A stretch of 40,183 nt of DNA, from positions 1 through 40,183 of the IMG/VR virus record IMGVR_UViG_3300046477_000356; one strand, written 5' to 3'. This document shows positions 1 to 6,575 of the stretch, one piece after another; the first letter of the stretch is position 1; each line of letters starts with the position of its first letter. A program made the position numbers and the translations under genes. The notes beneath the pieces were generated by a model. The model did no database searches, was not told where the DNA came from, and worked only from the letters and a program-made list of their open reading frames with translations. The stretch comes from a virus.

Positions 1-270
1 CGCGAGCGGGTGCAGGCTGCGCGCCCCCAGGCCGCTCCGCCGCCCTCCGACGCGGACGCGGAAGCCACCGCGCTCTACAAGGCGATGCAGGCCCGCATCG
101 ACGAGGCGGTGACGGTGAAGGGCCTCGATACCATCGTGCCGTCGCAGGCGTGGAAGACGCTGGACGACGCGCTGCACACGATCCGACCGGCGGACGTGGC
201 CGATGCCTCGATGGGCCTCCTGCGCGACCGCATCGAGGCGCACCGGCAGATGCTGTTGGGAGGGACGTGA
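1..270 (+). CDS. Hypothetical protein, 5' end cut by window edge
   Basis: The frame is open from the first base, so the true start may lie outside the window; a GTG at position 10 is the first visible start candidate. The visible product (about 86-89 residues) has an Ala/Pro-rich beginning and then a soluble, probably helical region ending near RIEAHRQMLLGGT. I recognise no family. Its TGA overlaps the ATG of the next gene by one base (TGATG), the translational coupling used throughout this phage, which supports it being a real gene in a small-gene operon. Confidence 0.6.
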   Translation, partial: RERVQAARPQAAPPPSDADAEATALYKAMQARIDEAVTVKGLDTIVPSQAWKTLDDALHTIRPADVADASMGLLRDRIEAHRQMLLGGT

Positions 271-731
271 TGACCGAGAAACTGAGGTCGTTCGTCGTCG
301 TGATGAACTTCGCCCCGCCGGGGGTTTTGAGGCTCGGTTCCTACATCGCGCCCGACGAAGCCAGCGCGGCGGCACTATGCGCAATCGACGCGGCGCATAC
401 TATGCGCCACATCGACCCTTACCCGCCGCTCAGCAACTGCCTGGTGGTCGAGGAGACCGCCGAGATGCTCCGCCACCGGCTGCGCGCCATCGAGGGAAAG
501 CCGGCCGGCGATGTCGTCTCGCTGGTGCCGGCGCGAGATGCCGACACGGTTGCCGCTGAGATACTGAGCAATCCCGGAGGGCAAGACTATCTGAACAAGC
601 GCGCCGCTGAGATTCGGGCGCGCGGAGGCGAGACGCCGATGGCCGATTGGGAGGCTGAGCAAATGGCTCAACGCCGCCGTATGATGGATCCCGGATGGCG
701 GCCCGACGATCCATGCGACCCGGTGGCGTGA
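270..731 (+). CDS. Hypothetical protein, 153 aa
   Basis: The start is taken as the ATG that overlaps the preceding TGA, although the frame is open further upstream. The protein begins MTEKLRSFVVVMNF, has a mixed alpha/beta composition, and ends in a charged helical part (ADWEAEQMAQRRRMM). No signal peptide or membrane segment is visible. I do not recognise a family. It is coupled at both ends by TGATG overlaps, so it belongs to the left-arm small-gene operon. Confidence 0.6.
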   Translation: MTEKLRSFVVVMNFAPPGVLRLGSYIAPDEASAAALCAIDAAHTMRHIDPYPPLSNCLVVEETAEMLRHRLRAIEGKPAGDVVSLVPARDADTVAAEILSNPGGQDYLNKRAAEIRARGGETPMADWEAEQMAQRRRMMDPGWRPDDPCDPVA

Positions 732-955
732 TGATTGTCTCTGCCGTGTCCGACAAAAAACGCATCGTCATTACGGACGAGGAGGGATGGGATGGAACTC
801 TGACGTTCTCGCGCGGCCAGGGCGGCAAGATCGAGGTTGCCGCCGACCAGGACCATGCGCAGGACTCGTACAATGAAACCATAAGCAATACCTACACGCT
901 CCCGAGAAAAATAGCGGTAGACTTGCTTGTTTGGCTCGGCGATGCCCTCCGGTAA
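731..955 (+). CDS. Hypothetical protein, 74 aa
   Basis: The ATG overlaps the TGA of the gene before it. The product starts MIVSAVSDKKRIVITDEEGW and appears as a compact beta-rich domain followed by an acidic stretch (AADQDHAQDSYNETIS) and a short C-terminal helix (AVDLLVWLGDALR). No known domain is recognised. Its end overlaps the start of the following 41-codon membrane ORF. Confidence 0.55.
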   Translation: MIVSAVSDKKRIVITDEEGWDGTLTFSRGQGGKIEVAADQDHAQDSYNETISNTYTLPRKIAVDLLVWLGDALR

Positions 956-1067
956 CGTGCGCCGCCCGACGCCGGCCGGGCGCTGGGTCATCGGCCTCTC
1001 GGTCGCCCTGGCCGCACTCCTCGGGGCCTGTGCGGTGATCTTCAACGGAGGTATGTGGGGTGGCTGA
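942..1067 (+). CDS. Small single-span membrane protein, 41 aa
   Basis: This very short ORF starts inside the end of the preceding gene and stops inside the start of the next, so it fills an otherwise empty 100-bp interval. The product has a basic N-terminus (NVRRPTPAGR) followed by one hydrophobic helix (WVIGLSVALAALLGACAVIF), which by the positive-inside rule suggests a single-span inner-membrane peptide. A Cys sits in LLGAC, resembling a lipobox, so a small lipoprotein is an alternative. Function unknown. Confidence 0.45.
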   Translation: MPSGNVRRPTPAGRWVIGLSVALAALLGACAVIFNGGMWGG

Positions 1068-1084
1068 ACAAAAGTGGACGCCGG
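1047..1084 (+). repeat. Gene-start repeat A, copy 1
   Basis: This 38-base stretch covers the Shine-Dalgarno, the GTG start and the first codons of the 64-residue gene. It matches 1262-1299 with about three mismatches by eye. It pairs with a second repeat covering gene ends (1238-1261 and 1564-1587). Confidence 0.8.
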
Positions 1085-1254
1085 CGGGAATGGATGGGGA
1101 GCTGAACGTTCTGCTACGCGGCAATCGGCTCGAAATTTCGGCGGATGTTGACCGGGCTGGTCTACAGCGGCTCAAGGAAATCCTCGGGAAGTATGAGGAG
1201 ATTTTGGCGCTCCTCGATCCCGATACCAAAGCCGGTGAGGCCCGGGGCGAGTGA
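1060..1254 (+). CDS. Hypothetical protein beginning MAEQKWTP, 64 aa
   Basis: The GTG start is preceded by a good GGAGG Shine-Dalgarno sequence about nine bases upstream. The protein begins MAEQKWTP, nearly the same as the next gene (MAEPKWTP), then diverges into an amphipathic helical domain (RAGLQRLKEILGKYEEILALL). Both ends of the gene lie in sequence repeated at the ends of its neighbour, suggesting cassette-like gene shuffling. No function recognised. Confidence 0.6.
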   Translation: MAEQKWTPAGMDGELNVLLRGNRLEISADVDRAGLQRLKEILGKYEEILALLDPDTKAGEARGE

Positions 1255-1261
1255 TGGCCGG
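1238..1261 (+). repeat. Gene-end repeat B, copy 1
   Basis: These 24 bases cover the last codons (ARGE), the stop and the next few bases, and are identical to 1564-1587. Copy 1 directly abuts the second copy of the gene-start repeat, forming a composite stop-start boundary. Confidence 0.85.
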
Positions 1262-1299
1262 GGAGGAATGTGGGGTGGCTGAACCAAAATGGACGCCGG
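1262..1299 (+). repeat. Gene-start repeat A, copy 2
   Basis: This is the second copy of the 38-base gene-start repeat, giving the gene beginning MAEPKWTP the same ribosome binding site and opening codons as its upstream neighbour. Confidence 0.8.
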
Positions 1300-1580
1300 G
1301 ACCGTGGCGAGTGGAGGGCACGGATCAATCCGATCAACCTCTCGTATTGTCTCCTCCAGAGACAGGTCGTTTGGTGGCGGTTTGTTGTCACGAATGCGTT
1401 GATGAGGCTGGTGCCCACGCTAACGCCCGCCTGATCGCCGCCGCGCCGGAGCTTTACGAGGCGCTATTGGCCTCCGAGGAAGAATTGCGGCTTATCCACA
1501 TGAAAGACACGTCGGTAGTCTACAATCCGGCCCTACGAACGCAGATGGCCCTCGCCCTCGCCAAGGCCCGGGGCGAGTGA
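1275..1580 (+). CDS. Conserved phage protein with WTPGPW...ANARLIAAAPELYEAL motif, 101 aa
   Basis: The product carries the recognisable signature of a widespread phage family of unknown function: an N-terminal KWTPGPW block and, near the middle, HANARLIAAAPELYEALL. The start is set at the GTG that sits behind GGAGG exactly as in the preceding gene; an upstream start in the same frame is possible but ignores that ribosome binding site. A Cys-Cys-His-Glu-Cys cluster (VCCHECVDEAG) precedes the conserved helix. Family members occur in many unrelated tailed phages, usually among early small genes. The biochemical role is unknown. Confidence 0.75.
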   Translation: MAEPKWTPGPWRVEGTDQSDQPLVLSPPETGRLVAVCCHECVDEAGAHANARLIAAAPELYEALLASEEELRLIHMKDTSVVYNPALRTQMALALAKARGE

Positions 1581-1587
1581 TGGCCGG
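1564..1587 (+). repeat. Gene-end repeat B, copy 2
   Basis: Perfect 24-base copy of 1238-1261, covering the codons for ARGE, the TGA and the overlapping ATG of the next gene. Confidence 0.85.
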
Positions 1588-2104
1588 AAACTTCGTCCCC
1601 CTGCTGTTCGTCGATCACATCGACCTCGCCGGCTCCCTGCGCCGGCACGAGGGGCTGTACGACCACGGCACCCCGCGCATCCTGCCCGTCCACATGCCGC
1701 GCAAGGGCAGCGCCGACGAGGAGGATTTCGTCTGGTGCCAGACCGTGCGCGAGAAGAAGTGGGTTGCGATGACCAACTTCCTCGGCCGCCTCAAGCGCGA
1801 GGCCGAGAAGCTGGTCGGCCCCATCGACCTCGGCCTCGTCTTCCTCGAAATGCTCGACGCCGGCACGGCGGTCGTCATGGGGGCCGGGAGCGGGGCCTAC
1901 ATCGAGCGGTACACGAGGGTCCACGTCGCGCTGCGGACCAACCCGGCGGCTCTGATGGTCTCGGGATCCGAGGCGTCGAGCCCTGCCCCGGGGTGGGTGA
2001 CGGCGGTCAACGTGCGCGTGCCGTGCTATGCGGTCAACATGGGCCAGCACCCGAGGGTCCACCTCGTCGTGGATTTCAAGAAGAAGGAGCCGGCCGATGG
2101 CTAG
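1580..2104 (+). CDS. Hypothetical protein, 174 aa
   Basis: The ATG overlaps the previous TGA. The protein begins MAGNFVPLLFVDHIDLAG and is a soluble alpha/beta protein with a basic middle (FLGRLKREAEKLVG) and a beta-rich C-terminal half. No catalytic motif is evident, and no family is recognised. Composition matches its neighbours. Its end overlaps the start of the next gene by eight bases. Confidence 0.65.
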   Translation: MAGNFVPLLFVDHIDLAGSLRRHEGLYDHGTPRILPVHMPRKGSADEEDFVWCQTVREKKWVAMTNFLGRLKREAEKLVGPIDLGLVFLEMLDAGTAVVMGAGSGAYIERYTRVHVALRTNPAALMVSGSEASSPAPGWVTAVNVRVPCYAVNMGQHPRVHLVVDFKKKEPADG

Positions 2105-2306
2105 GTTCACCCCCGAGGAGATCCAGGTGATCGCCGATCGGCTGGCCCGGAACCTGATTGCGGAAATGCCCGAGGGGCTGGCCTGGGTGCTGCTATTCGC
2201 CGAACCGGGGCACGAGGGCGCATTGCGCTCCAACTACACCGAGCGGCAAGCGGTCGCGACCTCGCTGCGCGAGACGTTGCGCCAGGTCTATGGCGAGCAT
2301 GTCTAA
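2097..2306 (+). CDS. Hypothetical protein, 69 aa
   Basis: The ATG lies within the last codons of the upstream gene, with a GGAGC ribosome-binding element before it. The product (MARFTPEEIQVIADRLARNL...) is helical, has no membrane segment, and ends YGEHV. It overlaps the next ORF by eight bases. Function unknown. Confidence 0.55.
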   Translation: MARFTPEEIQVIADRLARNLIAEMPEGLAWVLLFAEPGHEGALRSNYTERQAVATSLRETLRQVYGEHV

Positions 2307-2607
2307 CCCCACCCTCGCCTCGCTGGAGACCCGCATCAGGATCCTGGAGCGCCACGTCGAGACGCTGGAGCGGGCCGCCAAGGTCACGCGCAGGCATAGC
2401 TCCGCCTCCGGTATCCTGCCTGCCGATGGCGGGCTCCGGAACTCGGAGGCTGCTCGCGAAAGAGGTATAGCCGAGCTACCCGTATCGTGGGCCAGACGCC
2501 TGCCCCGGCTTATAGTGTGGCGCCGGACGCCAAGAGTGTGGCATTCATTGCTCGGTTTCCTGGTAGGCCGCAGCCGGCCATCCCAGCGGTCGGAGCCCTC
2601 GCGGTGA
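2299..2607 (+). CDS. Hypothetical coiled-coil-like ORF, 102 aa, doubtful C-terminus
   Basis: The first 30 residues look genuine: LETRIRILERHVETLERAAK is a heptad-like coiled coil and the start overlaps the preceding stop. After about residue 35 the composition changes to Arg/Ser/Pro-rich, shadow-like sequence (WARRLPRLIVWRRTPR). The gene may therefore be frameshifted or have acquired a non-coding tail. The start is fairly sure, the end is not. Confidence 0.35.
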   Translation: MSNPTLASLETRIRILERHVETLERAAKVTRRHSSASGILPADGGLRNSEAARERGIAELPVSWARRLPRLIVWRRTPRVWHSLLGFLVGRSRPSQRSEPSR

Positions 2608-2762
2608 GTTCCCGCCCCTTTCATGCACGCGCCGGCGACTTCGGCCTTCACGGGCAGGAGGCCGCTACTGCGGGGCATGCATTGGGGTTGTTCGGAGAGC
2701 GGGAGTATCGTATCTCTGCCGACAAGGCGCTGGGGACCATGCCCGTGGACCAGCTGCCTTTA

Positions 2763-2801
2763 GAGGGCTCGGAGGTTCACGCCTCCGGGCTCTCGCCTTT
2801 T
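2763..2801 (+). terminator. Intrinsic terminator of left-arm operon
   Basis: A 13-bp stem with two G-U pairs (arms 2763-2775 and 2782-2794) closes a six-base loop and is followed at 2798 by four T. It stands downstream of the plus-strand small-gene run and before the convergent late operon, where a terminator is expected. Nothing else that I can support lies between 2608 and 2762. Confidence 0.7.
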
Positions 2802-2829
2802 CTGCTACATCACACCGGAGGATAGGTCA

Positions 2830-3009
2830 ATGACGAAGCTCACCGCGCCGTGGGGCTATAAGCCAATTCCCGGATATACGTTAGGCTCCAATTCCAGCAT
2901 CGACGTCCTACTAATCAAGGCTGCGCATTATAGGGTTCTGGCTCGCATTTTCGCGGGGATAACCGTGGTTACGGTTGCCATGGCACTCACCATCCTGCTT
3001 CAGCGGTAG
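2830..3009 (+). CDS. Small membrane-anchored protein, 59 aa
   Basis: A clear GGAGG lies eight bases before the ATG. The N-terminal half (MTKLTAPWGYKPIPGYTLGS) is polar, while the C-terminal third is one hydrophobic helix (IFAGITVVTVAMALTILL) ending QR, so it looks like a tail-anchored or single-span membrane protein. It sits after the terminator and is the last plus-strand gene before the convergent late operon. No family recognised. Confidence 0.55.
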   Translation: MTKLTAPWGYKPIPGYTLGSNSSIDVLLIKAAHYRVLARIFAGITVVTVAMALTILLQR

Positions 3010-3054
3010 CACGGCGACGACCTGCTACACCGTGGGCAACATGATCGTGTGCTA

Positions 3055-4341
3055 CTAAGCGTAGATCATCCCCTTCGCAAACCCGTGGGTCTGTAGCCGA
3101 TCCAGATCCCGGCTGAGGCGCTGCCCGATGTCGATGCGGTACTGATATTTGATCGGGGATTGCAGCCGTTCCGCTACCCGGTAGACCGCGCTTCGGGCCG
3201 CCTGCACGGAGTCTCCCGAACCTGTGACGACGCAAACGTAATCCCCCGCCGAGGCAAGCTGGCCCTTCTCCATCTGCGCCTGGGTCAGGTGAACCCGCTC
3301 CTCTATGCTAGGCACCACATTCCATATTGGCACCCCGACGACCTCATCGGTCTTGGCTCCCGGGTTCGGGTATGGTGGGAGCGATAGCACGACGCCGACC
3401 GCAACCTCGTTCATCCGCCGTGTGTTGGGCGGGTTCCCCTCGGCGAGGCCGGCCAAAAACTCCACCGGATCGTCGTGCAGCGAGCACTCGATCTGGAACG
3501 CGGGCCAGCCGAGCCGCATCGTGAACTCCAAAGGAAAGGGAGTGCCGTCCTCGTCCACGATGCAGTTCACGTCCACGTTGCCGACGTACCCCATGCTCAC
3601 CTGCCGGTCCTCGAAGGGCTTCAGCACCGCGTCGGCCATCTTCGAGGATTTGACGAGGCGCATCGTCGTGCCTTGTTCGCCCGTGGCATTTCCGATGTTG
3701 CCGGCGAACAGGGCCTTCTCCTCGAAATTCTCTTCCCAGCCCGGCGCGAAGCCATCGGGACCGATCCACGCACCGACCGCAAATTCCACCCCGTCAATCT
3801 TATCCTGCACCATCAGGCCGCTGGGGAAGCTCTTGCCCTCGCGCCGCCAACGATCAAGCCGCCATAAGATCGTCCGGGCGTCCTTGCCGACGACGCTGGT
3901 CGACTTGTCCCCCACGTCGCCGCAGGGCTTGACGGCGCACCCCTCGCCGCGCTTCTCGACATACTCCATCGCCTCGCGCAGGTTCTGGCATTGGCGGAAC
4001 GGTGGGACCGGGATGCCGGCGCGCTTGAAGGCGGCCATGCCGGCCAGGCGGTCCAACTCCCACGCCGCCGCCTCGGCGCACCCGCCGATGATCGGCACAC
4101 CCTCCGCGCGCCAGCGGTCGAGCTCGATCAGGTATTTGCCGTTGCCGCCGACGACGACCAGATCGGCCCAGCGCATCGACGGGCGCCAATCGGCCACCCG
4201 CTCGACGAGGCCGCGCCCGGCAGGTGCTTTCACGGCGTCGAACGCCCGGCAGAAATATTTAGGGGTATGCCCTAAACGATTTGCAATCACCGCTAGATCG
4301 AGCAGCCCATCGGCGGTATCTTCAATCAGGAGGATTCTCAT
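3055..4341 (-). CDS. PurD-like ATP-grasp ligase, 428 aa
   Basis: The whole protein follows the layout of phosphoribosylamine-glycine ligase (PurD; ATP + phosphoribosylamine + glycine to GAR): an N-terminal Rossmann-like domain (MRILLIEDTADG; ADLVVVGGNGKYL), the linker GVPIIGGCAEAAAWELDRLAGMAAFKRAGIPVP, a central ATP-grasp domain (CAVKPCGDVGDKSTSV; LMVQDKIDGVEFAVGAW) and a C-terminal lobe. PFPLEFTMRLGWPAFQIE aligns with the PurD Mg/substrate strand that usually reads IEFNxRFGDPE: the Glu and Arg are kept, but the Asn and the GDPE segment are changed. Length matches PurD (about 420-430). No other purine gene is nearby, so a different amine or amino-acid acceptor is possible. It is the last gene of the late operon and follows a relic of a second copy. 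Confidence 0.75.
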   Translation of the reverse strand: MRILLIEDTADGLLDLAVIANRLGHTPKYFCRAFDAVKAPAGRGLVERVADWRPSMRWADLVVVGGNGKYLIELDRWRAEGVPIIGGCAEAAAWELDRLAGMAAFKRAGIPVPPFRQCQNLREAMEYVEKRGEGCAVKPCGDVGDKSTSVVGKDARTILWRLDRWRREGKSFPSGLMVQDKIDGVEFAVGAWIGPDGFAPGWEENFEEKALFAGNIGNATGEQGTTMRLVKSSKMADAVLKPFEDRQVSMGYVGNVDVNCIVDEDGTPFPLEFTMRLGWPAFQIECSLHDDPVEFLAGLAEGNPPNTRRMNEVAVGVVLSLPPYPNPGAKTDEVVGVPIWNVVPSIEERVHLTQAQMEKGQLASAGDYVCVVTGSGDSVQAARSAVYRVAERLQSPIKYQYRIDIGQRLSRDLDRLQTHGFAKGMIYA

Positions 4342-4442
4342 GAGCCTATCATATCACTTCACAAAGATGCGCGAAGTGCCGCGCCCGTGGTGGAAACGTC
4401 TGTTCGCCAAACCGCAGTTTCGTTTAGCGCTGATGACGAGGA

Positions 4443-4763
4443 TTAGGGTCGGGCGAGGGGGTAGCGAGGCTTATTTTGTTCGGTGGCTTTAAGAGGCACA
4501 ATCGCGTCCCGAATCCCGGCGGCATTCTCAACTGCCGCCAAAAAAAGCGCGGCAATCGCCATCTCTGCCGCTTTAGGGTAATTCCAATTATCGACCGTGA
4601 CCTTGAAAGAGAGGGGCCCGAAACTGACCACGACACTCAAAAACTGGTTCAGCGGATCACTTTTGTCGGCCTGATTCAAGATTGAAACACGCACGGTGGA
4701 GGTGTCCACCTCAAGAGCCCTCATCGGGGCCTCATACGGCTTGCCAACTTCAACGATAGTCAT
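4443..4763 (-). CDS. Hypothetical protein, 106 aa
   Basis: The start is the ATG preceded by GGAGGA, five bases away. The product (MTIVEVGKPYEAPMRALEVD...) is beta-rich, with a C-terminal Ala-rich helix (AAEMAIAALFLAAVENAAG). Its codons are less GC-rich than those of most neighbours, like the beginning of the ATP-grasp gene downstream. It lies exactly between the ATP-grasp relic and the complete ATP-grasp gene, so it probably arrived together with the latter. No family recognised. Confidence 0.6.
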   Translation of the reverse strand: MTIVEVGKPYEAPMRALEVDTSTVRVSILNQADKSDPLNQFLSVVVSFGPLSFKVTVDNWNYPKAAEMAIAALFLAAVENAAGIRDAIVPLKATEQNKPRYPLARP

Positions 4764-4797
4764 AAACTCCTCCGAGTGACTGCCGCGGGTTTCCCGA

Positions 4798-4923
4798 TCA
4801 TCGGTTACGCGCACAAAGCTGGGCCTCCCGGGCCACCCCCGCGGCATTGCCGGAACTATAGCGGGCGATGACGGCGAGGTCGAGGAGGCCGTCCGCCGTG
4901 TCCTCGACAAGCAACAACCGCAT
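4798..4923 (-). pseudogene. 5' relic of a second PurD-like ATP-grasp gene
   Basis: The ORF begins MRLLLVEDTADGLLDLAVIA, matching the first residues of the complete ATP-grasp protein (MRILLIEDTADGLLDLAVIA) with two conservative changes, then runs 21 unrelated residues to a stop. Codons are mostly GC-ending and differ from those of the intact gene at many synonymous sites, so this is a divergent homologue and not a recent duplicate. Its ATG still overlaps the stop of the upstream 550-residue gene (TGATG), showing that it once occupied the normal operon slot. Confidence 0.8.
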
Positions 4924-6575
4924 CAGAATACCGGCTGCCGCGGCGGCTGATCGGGATCGCGCTTCGGCTGCGGCAACCCGCCCGATTGTCCCGGCGCGAA
5001 GCCGCCAGCTTGCGGCAAGGACAACCCCTGCAATGCTCGCGATGCCGGGTTCAAGAGCGCCGGCGCGGCGGGTTGCGGCCCCCTCATCCGCTGCTTGAAC
5101 ATCTGCTCGATCATCCGGTTCGGATCGTTCCAGAACCGGGTAAGCTCTGTCGCCCCCTTTGAACCGATGGCGAGCACCAGGGCTTTCGGGTTCCCCATGA
5201 GAGCGTGCAGGAACTCCCGAGAGGCGATGAAATTCCCAACCTTGTAAAGCGTGCCGCTGGGCCTGTTGGCGATCCGCTCGGCCGCCTTGGTCACGTCCTT
5301 GTCGAGAGAGCGCAGCGCCCCATACCTGTTGCGCAACTCCTGCCATCCCGGCCCCTCGGCAGCCTCGATCCCCTCATCGAGCGCCTGTCGGAGTCGCCGC
5401 GCGATCGGCTCAAGGGTGGTGTCGGGAAGCCCCAGGGCGGTCCTCTCGGCGTTGATGCCCTTGATGACGTTCTGGGCCTCAAGAGGCGTGTAAGATCCCT
5501 GCTTCTCGTAGAGGTCCGCTAAATCTTCCATTCGCCGTGCCGTCGCGGGATTGACGTGGGCTATTTCCGGCGTCTTTGCCAGGGCGCGCAAATCGCTGAC
5601 GACCGGGGCAAGCTCAATCCGCAAGCCACGTTCACCGGCACGCTGGGTCATCGGGTTCCATTGCTGGAACAGCGTTGTCTCGCTCTGGTCAAGCGCCTCA
5701 CTCATTTGCGCCACGGACCCGGGCACCGTACTGCCGGGTGGGAGCGGGGTTCCGTTCCGCGCGGTCAGGCGAAGGTTCGGTTGATTACCGATTATCTCGT
5801 CAACTCCAGTCGTGATCGCGTCGTTGTGCGCCTTGACCTGAGGAGCCCTGCTCCTCCGGCCTGTTCCGGGTAGCACGGCCTGCCGATAGAGGCTCACCGT
5901 CGCGGCGTCGCGCTCGGGAGTTGACGGAATCGGGGGCCTGACCGGCGGTGGCTCTGCGGGCGCTGCTGCCGGCGCTCCCGGCGGCATCTGCTCCGGCGTC
6001 AGCGGCGGCGATTGCACCGTGCGCGGCGCTCCTGTCGGCATCTGGACCGTCGCCAGCCTCGTGTTGCCACCCACCGGCCCTACAGGGGATGGCGGCTGTC
6101 CACCGAGAGTGAGGCGGGGCGGCCGCTCGGCCAACCCGGGCAGCGCCCGGCCTGGCGCAAACCCGCCCTGCCCAGCCATGCCCATCGCCATGCCGCGCGC
6201 CGCCTGCTCGGCCTGCGGTCCAGGCTGCATCTCGCCCGTCACCATCTGGCCCGGAGGCTTGACGATGCCCTCCCATAGGCTCTCCGCAATGCTTCGGCCA
6301 CCCGTGCCGATGGCGCGGCCGGCAAAGCGCGCAGGGCCGCCCTCGAGCTGCGACGCGCGCCCCTCGGGGATGCCCATGCCCACGGCCCCCTCAACAATGC
6401 CCTGTCCAACCCGGGCCGGCGCCGTCGCGACGCCGCTGACGGTGTTCCACAAGGATTCAATGATCGAGGGAGTGGCCCTTGGCGTAGGCGGCTGCAACCC
6501 GAGGCTTTCGAGCGTGGTCGTCGGCTTGGCGCCAGCAGCGGGCGGCGCGAGGCCGAGGTCGTCAAGCGTCGTCAT
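4923..6575 (-). CDS. Large virion-associated (ejection-type) protein, 550 aa
   Basis: The protein starts with two related peptides (TTLDDLGLAPP and TTLESLGLQPP), continues with a Gly/Ala/Pro-rich region to about residue 220 (GMAMGMAGQGGFAPG), then a helical domain (EQSETTLFQQWN-like region, QALDEGIEAAEGPGWQELRNRY, SREFLHALMGNPKALVLAIG) and a Pro-rich tail. Low-complexity linkers plus long helices, together with its position directly after a transglycosylase-bearing protein at the end of the late operon, fit internal/ejection proteins of podoviruses. I cannot assign an exact family. Its ATG overlaps the preceding TGA (ATGA). Confidence 0.6.
   Translation of the reverse strand: MTTLDDLGLAPPAAGAKPTTTLESLGLQPPTPRATPSIIESLWNTVSGVATAPARVGQGIVEGAVGMGIPEGRASQLEGGPARFAGRAIGTGGRSIAESLWEGIVKPPGQMVTGEMQPGPQAEQAARGMAMGMAGQGGFAPGRALPGLAERPPRLTLGGQPPSPVGPVGGNTRLATVQMPTGAPRTVQSPPLTPEQMPPGAPAAAPAEPPPVRPPIPSTPERDAATVSLYRQAVLPGTGRRSRAPQVKAHNDAITTGVDEIIGNQPNLRLTARNGTPLPPGSTVPGSVAQMSEALDQSETTLFQQWNPMTQRAGERGLRIELAPVVSDLRALAKTPEIAHVNPATARRMEDLADLYEKQGSYTPLEAQNVIKGINAERTALGLPDTTLEPIARRLRQALDEGIEAAEGPGWQELRNRYGALRSLDKDVTKAAERIANRPSGTLYKVGNFIASREFLHALMGNPKALVLAIGSKGATELTRFWNDPNRMIEQMFKQRMRGPQPAAPALLNPASRALQGLSLPQAGGFAPGQSGGLPQPKRDPDQPPRQPVF

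Noticed and set aside
2608-2762. Possible tRNA or structured RNA
   Set aside because: No cloverleaf with anticodon loop and T-arm could be built; only the downstream terminator hairpin is convincing.
2487-2825. 112-codon plus ORF after the left-arm operon
   Set aside because: It runs through the intrinsic terminator and has no ribosome binding site or recognisable features.
4340-4492. Plus-strand 50-codon ORF with strong AGGAGG before its ATG
   Set aside because: The apparent ribosome binding site is the complement of the Ile-Leu-Leu codons of the ATP-grasp start; the ORF opposes the late operon and has no partner.
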